From an uncultured Clostridia bacterium (GTDB taxonomy: Bacteria; Bacillota; Clostridia; Oscillospirales; Ruminococcaceae): a DNA stretch of 7,046 bases. Position numbers and translations under genes: made by a program. Positions 1 through 5,536 of the stretch are shown here, one piece after another. The DNA lies in assembly GCA_947630315.1 (NCBI GenBank), contig CANRHA010000090.1, positions 1 through 7,046 of the forward strand. Reading direction: 5' to 3'. Numbering within the stretch: position 1 is the first letter of the stretch; each line of letters starts with the position of its first letter. Under the pieces are notes generated by a model. It saw nothing but the letters and a program-made list of their open reading frames with translations. It was not told the DNA's origin and searched no databases.

Positions 1-240
1 CCCGGCGGCCGGAGGCCGCCGCAGCGCGCCGCCTGCGGCGCGCTGGCCCCGCGCTGCGCGCGGGGCGGGCTTCGCCCGAGCCTTCGGCAGAGAACAGAAG
101 TCAGAGGTCAGAAGTCAGACCCGGGAGAACAAGAGTTGCGGAGAGCAGGGGGGTTGTGGCAGAGGCTGAGAGTGGCGGCATAGGTGGCAGAGGGGTTCGG
201 CCTATCCGCTCGCCCTCATCTTTTTGCAAACCCGGTAAAA
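1..240 (+). repeat. Hairpin-train repeat, left copy (truncated by window edge)
   Basis: This repeat begins with adjacent GC-rich hairpins: stems 3-10/14-21 (8 bp, 3-base loop), 22-32/35-45 (11 bp on paper, 2-base centre), 46-53/59-66 (8 bp, 5-base loop), 67-70/74-77, and a small GCC-TTC-GGC at 80-88. A heptamer tract (96-120) and about 90 bases of unique-looking sequence follow. Read in reverse complement, it matches 3373-3607 along its length with many substitutions, including the block around GCGGCATAGGTGGCAGAGG. The homology fades near 235-245. The copy probably continues left of the window. No gene is seen in it. Confidence 0.9.
96..120 (+). repeat. Heptamer tract (AGARGTC type)
   Basis: Three 7-base units, AGAAGTC, AGAGGTC and AGAAGTC, followed by a partial AGAC. 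The tract directly follows the hairpin train. Confidence 0.85.
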
Positions 241-245
241 GCTTT

Positions 246-280
246 TCTGATATCTGATTTCTGCCATCTGACTTCTACTC
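246..280 (-). repeat. Heptamer tract (TCTGANN type on plus strand)
   Basis: Five consecutive 7-base units in exact register: TCTGATA, TCTGATT, TCTGCCA, TCTGACT, TCTACTC. It lies between the left hairpin-train repeat and the first G-run module. Confidence 0.85.
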
Positions 281-284
281 GCGT

Positions 285-414
285 TCCTCCCCCGTCCGGG
301 TTGCGCAGAAGGTCAGGGTAAAGTAGCGCCCCCTCCCCTTGAGGGGAGGGGGTCAGGGGGTGGGGTGATTCAAATAGCATGAGAAAATTTCCGAAGGAAA
401 TTTGCGAATACCTT
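285..414 (+). repeat. Composite palindromic repeat, copy A
   Basis: Two joined modules. The first (285-367) has a near-perfect palindrome, arms 329-338 and 343-352 around TTGA, then four G-runs of 4-5 bases (343-346, 348-352, 356-360, 362-365). The second (375-414) has the ends TAGCATGAG and GCGAATACCTT around a core whose arms AAATTTCC and GGAAATTT pair. The same two modules recur, inverted, at 2724-2857 and 3088-3224. Copy A also shares with copy B a tail of about 45 bases beyond the palindrome. Confidence 0.9.
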
Positions 415-569
415 GTTATAGTGGGCGGATTCGCTTTGATCTGCTTTATTATTTGAGGGGCACAATAAACTGGTTCATTTAAAATAGCATGAGCGGCTCT
501 GCCGCGAATACCTTTCCCATCCTCGGCAGCGGCGTCGCATTCTGTCACTCTTACCCCGGGCGGAGCGTT

Positions 570-604
570 TCTGCCTTCTGACCTCTGACCTCTGTCTTCT
601 ACTC
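570..604 (-). repeat. Heptamer tract in tandem unit 1
   Basis: Plus-strand units in register: TCTGCCT, TCTGACC, TCTGACC, TCTGTCT, TCTACTC. Confidence 0.85.
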
Positions 605-683
605 GGAGCATGAGCGAAGCGAATACCTTTTCCCCCTCGGCAGCGGCGCCGCACCCTGTTCCTCTCGCCTTGAAAGAAGCCTT

Positions 684-718
684 TCTGTCTTCTGACCTCT
701 GACTTCTGTCTTCTAATT
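684..718 (-). repeat. Heptamer tract in tandem unit 2
   Basis: Plus-strand units in register: TCTGTCT, TCTGACC, TCTGACT, TCTGTCT, TCTAATT. Same length and nearly the same unit order as the tract 114 bases upstream, supporting a duplication. Confidence 0.85.
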
Positions 719-773
719 AGCGAATACATCCCCCCGCGCCCCCGCTCTGTACCACTCGCCCCCGAGCCGGGCG

Positions 774-815
774 CTCTAATACCTACCCTCTAACACCTAA
801 CATCTAAACGCCTAA
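774..815 (-). repeat. Heptamer tract (CTCTAAC type)
   Basis: Six units in register: CTCTAAT, ACCTACC, CTCTAAC, ACCTAAC, ATCTAAA, CGCCTAA. The G of the TCTGAC tracts is replaced by A. It ends about 25 bases from the operon terminator. Confidence 0.75.
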
Positions 816-839
816 GAAGCGGTTTTTATATATAAAATT

Positions 840-864
840 CCCCCGATGTATTTGCCATCGGGGG
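840..864 (-). terminator. Rho-independent terminator of the sanA-bsh operon
   Basis: A perfect 9-bp stem (CCCCCGATG / CATCGGGGG) with a 7-base loop lies 15 bases beyond the hydrolase stop codon. On the minus strand an AT-rich run with a TTTT follows. The U-tract is interrupted, so termination may be leaky. Confidence 0.8.
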
Positions 865-879
865 AAGCTCTTTTGCGGT

Positions 880-1851
880 TCAGTTCTGGAAATTGACCTG
901 CATGTCGGTCACGAGCGGGAAGATCGAAAGCTCGGCAGAACCGAGGTCGGTTTTTCTCAGGTCTACCGCCGAGATGCGGCTGTTGTTGTAGGTGGTGTAG
1001 TAGTAAATGCCCTTGTCGGTGTTGCAGCAGGAGGAGTAGATCGTGTACTCAAAGGCGTGGCCTACGCGGCAGCAGCCCTTTTGCTGGGCGACCGAGCCGA
1101 GTATGTGGAAGAACTGGCTGACGCTCTCCTGCTCGTCGTCCTTGCAGTCGGAATTTAAGAGGGTGAACGCCGCCTTTACAAACCTTGACGCGCTTGAAAG
1201 ATCGCCGGGAATGCCTATGCTGCCCATCCCGCGGCTGAAAGGCGTAAGCTCAAAGCCGTCGGCGAATCTGTTTACGGCCTCCTCGCGGGTGCAGTTCAGA
1301 TAGTTTGCAAGGTTTAACATATGGTAGTCAAAGGGCGGGTTGTTGGTCAAAATTTTTGCGGGATCGTCGTAAACCTTAAGCCCCTCTTTTAACGATTCAA
1401 CAACTATCGCCTCATCTCTGTCGGCTATTATCCAATGGAGCGGCGAGGCGGGAAGCTGTTCGCTGAAGTTTATTTTCGCGATATTTATGTTCATCAGAAG
1501 CGCCCTTGCCTCGGCGATCGACTTGCACTGGGCAAGTACCCACGGAATAAACTCAAAGGGAGCGATGTTGTCCTTGTTGCTTACTTCATCTTTATAATCG
1601 GCAAAGCCGGGGAAATTCAATCCCGCCATCGATAGACCCATCTCGTTCGTGCAGTCATAATAGAGGGGGTAGTTGTCCTGAACGTAGGCCATGCCTATCA
1701 TCGCGTAGTGAGAATGAAGCGGCCCCATTTTTCTGAAATCGAACGGGTAATTCCTTGGAGTGACCGTTACCGTTTCGTTGTACGAAAACTCAAGGTCAAG
1801 GTTTCTGCCGAAGTAGTGATCCTTTGTCTTAAATGATGCTGCCGTGCACAT
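880..1851 (-). CDS. bsh: Bile salt hydrolase / choloylglycine hydrolase family (linear amide C-N hydrolase)
   Basis: Likely cleaves the amide bond of glycine- or taurine-conjugated bile acids in the cytoplasm. The 323-residue protein has normal family length. It is an Ntn hydrolase: Met1 must be removed to free the nucleophile Cys2. By position and context the other active-site residues of the Clostridium perfringens enzyme are present: Arg16, Asp19, Asn79 (AGLNF), Asn170 (LTNN) and Arg223 (SASRF). The selectivity loop reads SRGMG (206-210), a form linked in lactobacilli to glycine conjugates; applying that here is inference. Two Cys-Cys pairs (260-261, 275-276) are notable. There is no signal peptide. 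The start is set by AAGGAGG nine bases upstream. It is the second gene of an operon, 19 bases after the SanA-like gene. Penicillin V acylase activity is the main alternative, but the overall match favours a bile salt hydrolase. Confidence 0.95.
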   Translation of the reverse strand: MCTAASFKTKDHYFGRNLDLEFSYNETVTVTPRNYPFDFRKMGPLHSHYAMIGMAYVQDNYPLYYDCTNEMGLSMAGLNFPGFADYKDEVSNKDNIAPFEFIPWVLAQCKSIAEARALLMNINIAKINFSEQLPASPLHWIIADRDEAIVVESLKEGLKVYDDPAKILTNNPPFDYHMLNLANYLNCTREEAVNRFADGFELTPFSRGMGSIGIPGDLSSASRFVKAAFTLLNSDCKDDEQESVSQFFHILGSVAQQKGCCRVGHAFEYTIYSSCCNTDKGIYYYTTYNNSRISAVDLRKTDLGSAELSIFPLVTDMQVNFQN

Positions 1852-1870
1852 AGTTATCCTCCTTAAAAAT

Positions 1871-2539
1871 TTAATCGTTAGTCATATCTCCGCTGCCGCT
1901 AAGGGGTATTACCTCCCCGAGGTATTTCGGCTGAGGTTTTAATACCGACGTTGCAAAGTCCTTGCATCTTGCGAGAATCTCGCGTATATCACGCTTTAGC
2001 TGGCCCCTGTAGCTTTCGAGGTCCGAATCGACTCCTACCGCGTCAAGCCCGAGGCTTTTGGCGATATAAAGCGCGCGGTATAAATGATACTTTTGCGTAA
2101 CGATCACAACGCGTTTTGCCCCGAAGACCGCCTTAGCGCGGTAAACGGTATCATACGTTGAAAATCCCGCGTGATCCATAAAAATATCGGCCGACGGAAC
2201 GCCGGCGTCTATTGCGTACTGCTTCATCGTTCCGACTTCATTGTAGGTTTTCCGGCCGTGGTCTCCGCTCATGAGGATCTTAGGCGCCGCGCCCAAGTTA
2301 TAAAGCTCTATTCCGCGCTCTACGCGGTCGCGGAGCATGTCCGACGGTCTGCCGTCCTCTTTTACCTTGCAGCCCAAAACTATAACGCAGTCGGCGCCGA
2401 AGTCTTTGACCTCCTCGGGGGATCTTATCATATCCGAAACCGAATTTTTGACGTAGGAATTTATCCCGAAAAGGGCGCAAAACCCCGCCGCGGCCAGCCC
2501 CGCGAGCGAGGCGGCTATTATTTTAAGTGATCTTGACAT
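1871..2539 (-). CDS. sanA: SanA/YdcF-family (DUF218) membrane-anchored protein
   Basis: A 222-residue protein with one N-terminal membrane segment (about 5-27), followed by a DUF218 domain probably outside the membrane. Family signatures are VLGCKVKEDGRPSD (54-67), SGDHGRKTYNE (91-101), DHAGFSTYDT (122-131), TQKYHLYRAL (148-157) and a terminal KYLGEVIPL, which parallel E. coli SanA from memory. SanA is linked to envelope barrier function and vancomycin tolerance at high temperature, but its biochemical activity is not settled. The start ATG has GGAGG five bases upstream (2545-2549) and lies about 22 bases from the predicted transcription start. It is the first gene of the operon with the bile salt hydrolase. 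The symbol reflects family, not proven orthology. Confidence 0.88.
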   Translation of the reverse strand: MSRSLKIIAASLAGLAAAGFCALFGINSYVKNSVSDMIRSPEEVKDFGADCVIVLGCKVKEDGRPSDMLRDRVERGIELYNLGAAPKILMSGDHGRKTYNEVGTMKQYAIDAGVPSADIFMDHAGFSTYDTVYRAKAVFGAKRVVIVTQKYHLYRALYIAKSLGLDAVGVDSDLESYRGQLKRDIREILARCKDFATSVLKPQPKYLGEVIPLSGSGDMTND

Positions 2540-2567
2540 GTGCGCCTCCGAAAGTATTGTTTAATTT

Positions 2568-2596
2568 ATTTTACCATGCCGCGCCCGGCGTGTCAA
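2568..2596 (-). promoter_or_regulatory. Sigma-A promoter of the sanA-bsh operon
   Basis: A perfect -35 TTGACA (2591-2596) and -10 TAAAAT (2568-2573) are 17 bases apart. The implied start near 2561 gives a leader of about 22 bases, just enough for the ribosome binding site. No operator palindrome is obvious. Confidence 0.9.
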
Positions 2597-2640
2597 TATC
2601 CGCGGGATTAAGAAATTATTAAGTTGGGGCGGGCAGGGGC

Positions 2641-2682
2641 AGAGGGCAGAAGACAGAGGGCAGAAGTCAGATGTCAGAAGCG
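2641..2682 (+). repeat. Heptamer tract upstream of the sanA promoter
   Basis: Six units in exact register: AGAGGGC, AGAAGAC, AGAGGGC, AGAAGTC, AGATGTC, AGAAGCG. It is the distal end of composite copy B and stops 44 bases from the -35 box of the sanA promoter. Confidence 0.88.
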
Positions 2683-2701
2683 CTTCTTTCCGGGCGCGTA
2701 A

Positions 2702-2857
2702 TACAGCTGCCGCTACCGGGGGAAAAGGTATTCGCAAATTTCCTTGCGGAAATTTTCTCATGCTATTTGAATCACCCCACCCCCTGCCCCCTCCCCTCGA
2801 GGGGAGGGGGTTCTGCTATGCCCTGACTTTCTGCACAGCCCGGGAGGGGGAGGGGTG
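2702..2857 (-). repeat. Composite palindromic repeat, copy B
   Basis: Inverted relative to copy A. Reading the minus strand: a G/C-run module (2857 to 2773) whose ends CACCCC and GGGGTG are inverted; then AATAGCATGAG, the AAATTTCC/GGAAATTT core and GCGAATACCTTTTCCCCC (2765 to about 2720); then a GGTAGCGGCAGCTG block; then the heptamers at 2682-2641. It is the most complete example of the module order. Palindrome arms are 2787-2796 and 2801-2810 around TCGA. Confidence 0.9.
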
Positions 2858-2861
2858 AACC

Positions 2862-2912
2862 GGCGCGGGCGGCCACCGCAGATATATCAGTAATTAAATT
2901 GCCGCCCGCGCC
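2862..2912. repeat. 12-bp GC inverted repeat with AT-rich loop
   Basis: GGCGCGGGCGGC (2862-2873) and its perfect complement (2901-2912) enclose 27 bases, mostly A and T. It is palindromic on both strands, and no U-tract follows in either direction, so a terminator is unlikely. Confidence 0.8.
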
Positions 2913-2921
2913 TTCCTTGTA

Positions 2922-3031
2922 AAAAGGTATTCGCTTACCCTCGTATTATCGCTCACCGTCAGCACCCACATCAACTAACTACTAACAACTACTCTCTAAC
3001 TACTATACGCTCATGCTATTTTAAATGAACC
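2922..3031 (-). repeat. Fixed-end element with a heptamer core
   Basis: The ends AAAAGGTATTCGC (2922-2934) and GCTCATGCTATTTTAAATG (from 3009) are the standard ends of this family. The core of about 74 bases is unrelated to the other copies and contains a heptamer tract (2972-3006: CAACTAA, CTACTAA, CAACTAC, TCTCTAA, CTACTAT). Bases 3009-3031 are identical, inverted, to 472-494. Confidence 0.8.
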
Positions 3032-3087
3032 GGCACATTGTACCTCATTCATAGAAATGTAAAACAGCGTGCCGCTACTCGGGGGGG

Positions 3088-3224
3088 TAAAAGGTATTAG
3101 CAAATTTCCTTGCGGAAATTTTCTCATGCTATTTTAAGACACCCCACCCCCTGACCCCCTCCCCTCGAGGGGAGGGGGCGCTGCGAAACCGTGAGCTATA
3201 GCGTAGTTCGGAGGGAGAGGGGTG
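3088..3224 (-). repeat. Composite palindromic repeat, copy C
   Basis: Same module pair as copies A and B: a fixed-end element with AAATTTCC/GGAAATTT core arms (3088-3131), then a C-run module from CACCCC (3140) to GGGGTG (3224). Palindrome arms are 3155-3164 and 3169-3178 around TCGA. The stretch between palindrome and end (3179-3210) has diverged strongly from copy B while the ends are kept. Confidence 0.88.
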
Positions 3225-3232
3225 TATAGCGA

Positions 3233-3330
3233 TAGCATGAGCGGAGGATTTCAGGGGCAAGTATGAGCGGTTATCAATAATTCTTTTGGCGGCGTTGCAG
3301 GGCATGGCGGCCGCGAGCGAATACCCTTTT
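3233..3330 (+). repeat. Fixed-end element with a long unique core
   Basis: Ends TAGCATGAGCG and GCGAATACCCTTTT surround a core of about 75 bases with no similarity to the other cores seen here. It is followed directly by a heptamer tract (3330-3364: TAGATGA, TAGATAT, TAGATGA, ATAGAAG, ATAGAGC). Confidence 0.7.
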
Positions 3331-3372
3331 AGATGATAGATATTAGATGAATAGAAGATAGAGCACCCTATC

Positions 3373-3607
3373 AAAGCTTACATAAAAGCAAAAGGCGTGC
3401 GGACACGCCGAAACCCTCTGCCACTTATGCCGCCACCTTCAGCCTCTGCCGCAACCCCCTGCTGTCCGCAACCCTTGTCCTCCCGGGTCTGACATCTGAT
3501 CTCTGCATTCTGTTCTCTGCCGAAAGCCCCGGGCGAAGCCCGCCCCACGCTTCGCGCGGGGCCGGCGCGCCGCAGGCGCGCTGCGGCGGCCCCTCCGGGG
3601 GCCGCCG
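3373..3607 (-). repeat. Hairpin-train repeat, right copy (inverted)
   Basis: Inverted homologue of 1-240. Hairpins: 3584-3593/3598-3607 (10 bp), 3565-3571/3575-3581 (7 bp), and 3542-3550/3554-3562, whose single A-C mismatch becomes a G-U pair in minus-strand RNA. A heptamer tract follows at 3488-3522 (TCTGACA, TCTGATC, TCTGCAT, TCTGTTC, TCTGCCG), then the conserved block 3410-3487. It occupies most of the stretch between the thrS terminator and copy C; no gene is seen here. Confidence 0.9.
3384..3409 (-). terminator. Terminator-like hairpin at the end of the right hairpin-train repeat
   Basis: On the minus strand GGCGTG-TCCG-CACGCC is followed at once by TTTTGCTTTT, a standard rho-independent layout. 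It sits at the distal end of the repeat, where a transcript of the repeat itself, or read-through from thrS, would end. The left copy has only a weakened stem but keeps a TTTTT run. Function is unproven. Confidence 0.5.
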
Positions 3608-3683
3608 GGGCTTCGCCCGGGGCCTTGGCAGAAATCAGAGGCCCGGCATCAGAAAACAAAAGTCAGACATCAGAGAACAAAAG
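3606..3683 (+). repeat. Partial plus-oriented hairpin/heptamer fragment
   Basis: A CGGGGCTTCGCCCG hairpin, GGCCTTGGCAG and degenerate GTCAGA/ATCAGA units resemble 66-120 in the same orientation. Lying back to back with the right copy, it makes 3488-3683 a larger imperfect palindrome with GTCAGA arms outside and hairpins inside. Confidence 0.65.
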
Positions 3684-3699
3684 CTCCCCTCCCCACTAT

Positions 3700-3731
3700 C
3701 AAAAGCCCCGCCGAGTTTCCCCGGCGAGGCT
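3700..3731 (-). terminator. Rho-independent terminator of the thrS operon
   Basis: On the minus strand AGCCTCGCCG pairs with CGGCGGGGCT (10 bp including one U-G pair) around an 8-base loop, followed by TTTTGA. It lies 16 bases beyond the thrS stop codon. Confidence 0.85.
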
Positions 3732-3747
3732 GTTTTGTACGGGCGGG

Positions 3748-5511
3748 TCACACCCTCTCCCTTATCTCCTTTGTGATCTTCTCAACAAACTCGTCGAGCT
3801 TCATGGTCACGTTTTCAGTCGTGTCGAGGCGGCGGATAGATACCGTGCCGTCTTCGGCCTCCTTCTGGCCGACGATGACCATATACGGTATTCTGCCGAC
3901 GACCTGGGCCTCTCTTATCATATAGCCTATCTTTTCGTTGCGATCGTCAAGCTCTACCCTGACTTTGGCGCTTCTGAGGGCCTCGTAGACCTTGTTGCCG
4001 TAGTCTGCGCATTTTTCCGATACCAAAAGCACGCGGGCCTGAACGGGGGCGAGCCATGTCGGGAACTTGCCGGCAAAGTGTTCGATGAGGTTGCCTATAA
4101 AGCGCTCTATCGAGCCGAAAACAACGCGGTGGATCATTATCGGGCGCTGTTTTTCGCCGTTCTGATCTACATATTCAAGGTTGAAGTTGAGGGGCATCTG
4201 GAAGTCGAGCTGGATCGTTCCGCACTGCCATGTTCTGCCGAGGGAGTCCTCAATGTGGAAGTCGATCTTCGGACCGTAGAAAGCGCCGTCTCCCTCGTTC
4301 ACTGTGTAGGGCAGGCCGAGTTTTTCGAGGGCATGGATAAGGCCGTTGGTCGCGGCTTCCCAGTCCTCGTCGGAACCCATGGAGTTTTCGGGGCGGGTAG
4401 AAAGCTCAACCGCATACTTAAAGCCGAATTTCTTATAGACCTCGTCTATGAGGTTTACCACGCCTATTATTTCGTCGGTAATCTGATCGCGGGTCATGAA
4501 GATGTGCGCGTCGTCCTGAGTGAAGCATCTCACGCGGAAAAGTCCGTGCAGGGTGCCTTTAAGCTCGTGGCGGTGTACAAGCCCAAGCTCGCCCATTCTT
4601 ATCGGGAGATCGCGGTACGAATGGGGCTGAGATTTATATACCATAACGCCGCCGGGGCAGTTCATCGGCTTTACGCAGTATATCTCGTCGTCTATGACGG
4701 TGGAGTACATGTTGTCCTTATAGTGATCCCAGTGGCCGGAGGTCTCCCAGAGGCGGCGGTTCATTATCATAGGCGTCTGTATCTCAACATAGTTTTCGCG
4801 GGTGTGAATTTCGCGCCAGTAGTCGATAAGGGCGTTCTTGATCTGCATACCCTTAGGGAGGAAGAACGGGAAGCCCGGCGCCTCATCGGCGAGCATAAAC
4901 AGGCCCATTTCCTTTCCTATTCTGCGGTGATCGCGCTTTTCGGCCTCCTCCAAAAGTTTAAGGTAGTCGTCAAGCTCCTGCTGAGTTCTGAACGCGGTGC
5001 CCTTTATTCTTGTGAGCATCTTGTTGTCCTTGTTGTTTTTCCAGTATGCGCCCGAAACGGCGGTGAGTTTAAACGCCTTAAGGCCCTTTGTATAGGTGAT
5101 GTGCGGCCCTACGCACATATCCACATAATCTCCCTGCTTATAGAAGCTTATGACCGCGTCCTCGGGCAGATCGGCGATATGTTCGGCCTTATACTTTTCG
5201 CCCCTCTCCTGCATGAACTTGACCGCTTCCTCGCGCGGGAGAATAAACGGGCGTATGGGCAGGTTTTCCTTGACGATTTTTTTCATTTCGGCCTCGATTG
5301 TCGCGAGGTCGTCTTCTCCTACAGTGCGGTCGCCGAGGTCGACGTCATAGTAAAAGCCGGTCTCGTTTGCAGGCCCGTAGGCAAATTTTGCCTCAGGCCA
5401 AAGCCTTGATATAGCCTGAGCCATGATGTGCGCGGCAGAGTGGCGAAGAATGTGAAGCTCCTCCTCGGGCGCGCATTCGCCCACGGTGCCGTTTGAATAG
5501 ATTACTTTCAT
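3748..5511 (-). CDS. thrS: Threonyl-tRNA synthetase, TGS-less form
   Basis: Charges tRNA-Thr with threonine in the cytoplasm and should edit mischarged serine. The protein has 587 residues against 642 in E. coli; the N-terminal TGS domain is missing. The editing domain is intact: HSAAH (His24, His28) and CVGPH (Cys133, His137). The class II core carries Cys285 (MNCPGG), His336 (DDAHIF) and His461 (MIHRVVFGS) as zinc ligands, motif 2 Arg314, motif 3 around GSIERF, and an anticodon-binding domain from about 490. The start is set by AGGAGG seven bases upstream (5519-5524), so the short N-terminus is real and not a misplaced start. Only 25 bases separate it from the methyltransferase gene upstream, and no promoter is seen between them. 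Control is by the threonine T-box at the head of the operon. TGS-less ThrRS is known in other Bacillota. Confidence 0.98.
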   Translation of the reverse strand: MKVIYSNGTVGECAPEEELHILRHSAAHIMAQAISRLWPEAKFAYGPANETGFYYDVDLGDRTVGEDDLATIEAEMKKIVKENLPIRPFILPREEAVKFMQERGEKYKAEHIADLPEDAVISFYKQGDYVDMCVGPHITYTKGLKAFKLTAVSGAYWKNNKDNKMLTRIKGTAFRTQQELDDYLKLLEEAEKRDHRRIGKEMGLFMLADEAPGFPFFLPKGMQIKNALIDYWREIHTRENYVEIQTPMIMNRRLWETSGHWDHYKDNMYSTVIDDEIYCVKPMNCPGGVMVYKSQPHSYRDLPIRMGELGLVHRHELKGTLHGLFRVRCFTQDDAHIFMTRDQITDEIIGVVNLIDEVYKKFGFKYAVELSTRPENSMGSDEDWEAATNGLIHALEKLGLPYTVNEGDGAFYGPKIDFHIEDSLGRTWQCGTIQLDFQMPLNFNLEYVDQNGEKQRPIMIHRVVFGSIERFIGNLIEHFAGKFPTWLAPVQARVLLVSEKCADYGNKVYEALRSAKVRVELDDRNEKIGYMIREAQVVGRIPYMVIVGQKEAEDGTVSIRRLDTTENVTMKLDEFVEKITKEIRERV

Positions 5512-5536
5512 AAAATTTCCTCCTAATTATATAGTA

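Larger units (their letters stand above)
472..775 (+). repeat. Tandem array of diverged fixed-end/heptamer repeat units
   Basis: Two units begin with GCATGAGCG at 487 and 608, a period of 121 bases; a third is a remnant starting at GCGAATAC (720). Units 1 and 2 run: GCATGAG, short core, GCGAATACCTTT, a CCTCGGCAGCGGCG block, a CTGT-CTCT block, then heptamers. The cores differ (GCGGCTCTGCCGC hairpin versus GCGAAGCG). Together with 1-471 and 776-839 this fills the 839-base gene-free stretch, in which I see no credible gene or promoter. Confidence 0.8.

Noticed and set aside
96..718. CRISPR array
   Set aside because: The repeats are degenerate 7-mers without constant repeats of 24-40 bases and unique spacers, and no cas gene is present.
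216..729. Minus-strand open frames in the repeat region (131 and 84 residues)
   Set aside because: Their sequences are translated heptamers and palindromes (RRQKSEVRRQK, HPLTPSPQGEG), with no ribosome binding site. They are by-products of the repeats.
2702..3224. Insertion sequence
   Set aside because: The repeats have inverted ends but no transposase or room for one. They could only be non-autonomous elements.
2561..3659. Minus-strand open frames of 66, 81 and 93 residues
   Set aside because: They cover composite repeats B and C or the right hairpin-train repeat, one overlaps the sanA promoter, and none has a recognisable domain or start signal.
3625..5409. A plus-strand open frame of 594 residues opposite thrS
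   Set aside because: It is the antisense shadow of a highly conserved gene, with low-complexity composition and no ribosome binding site.
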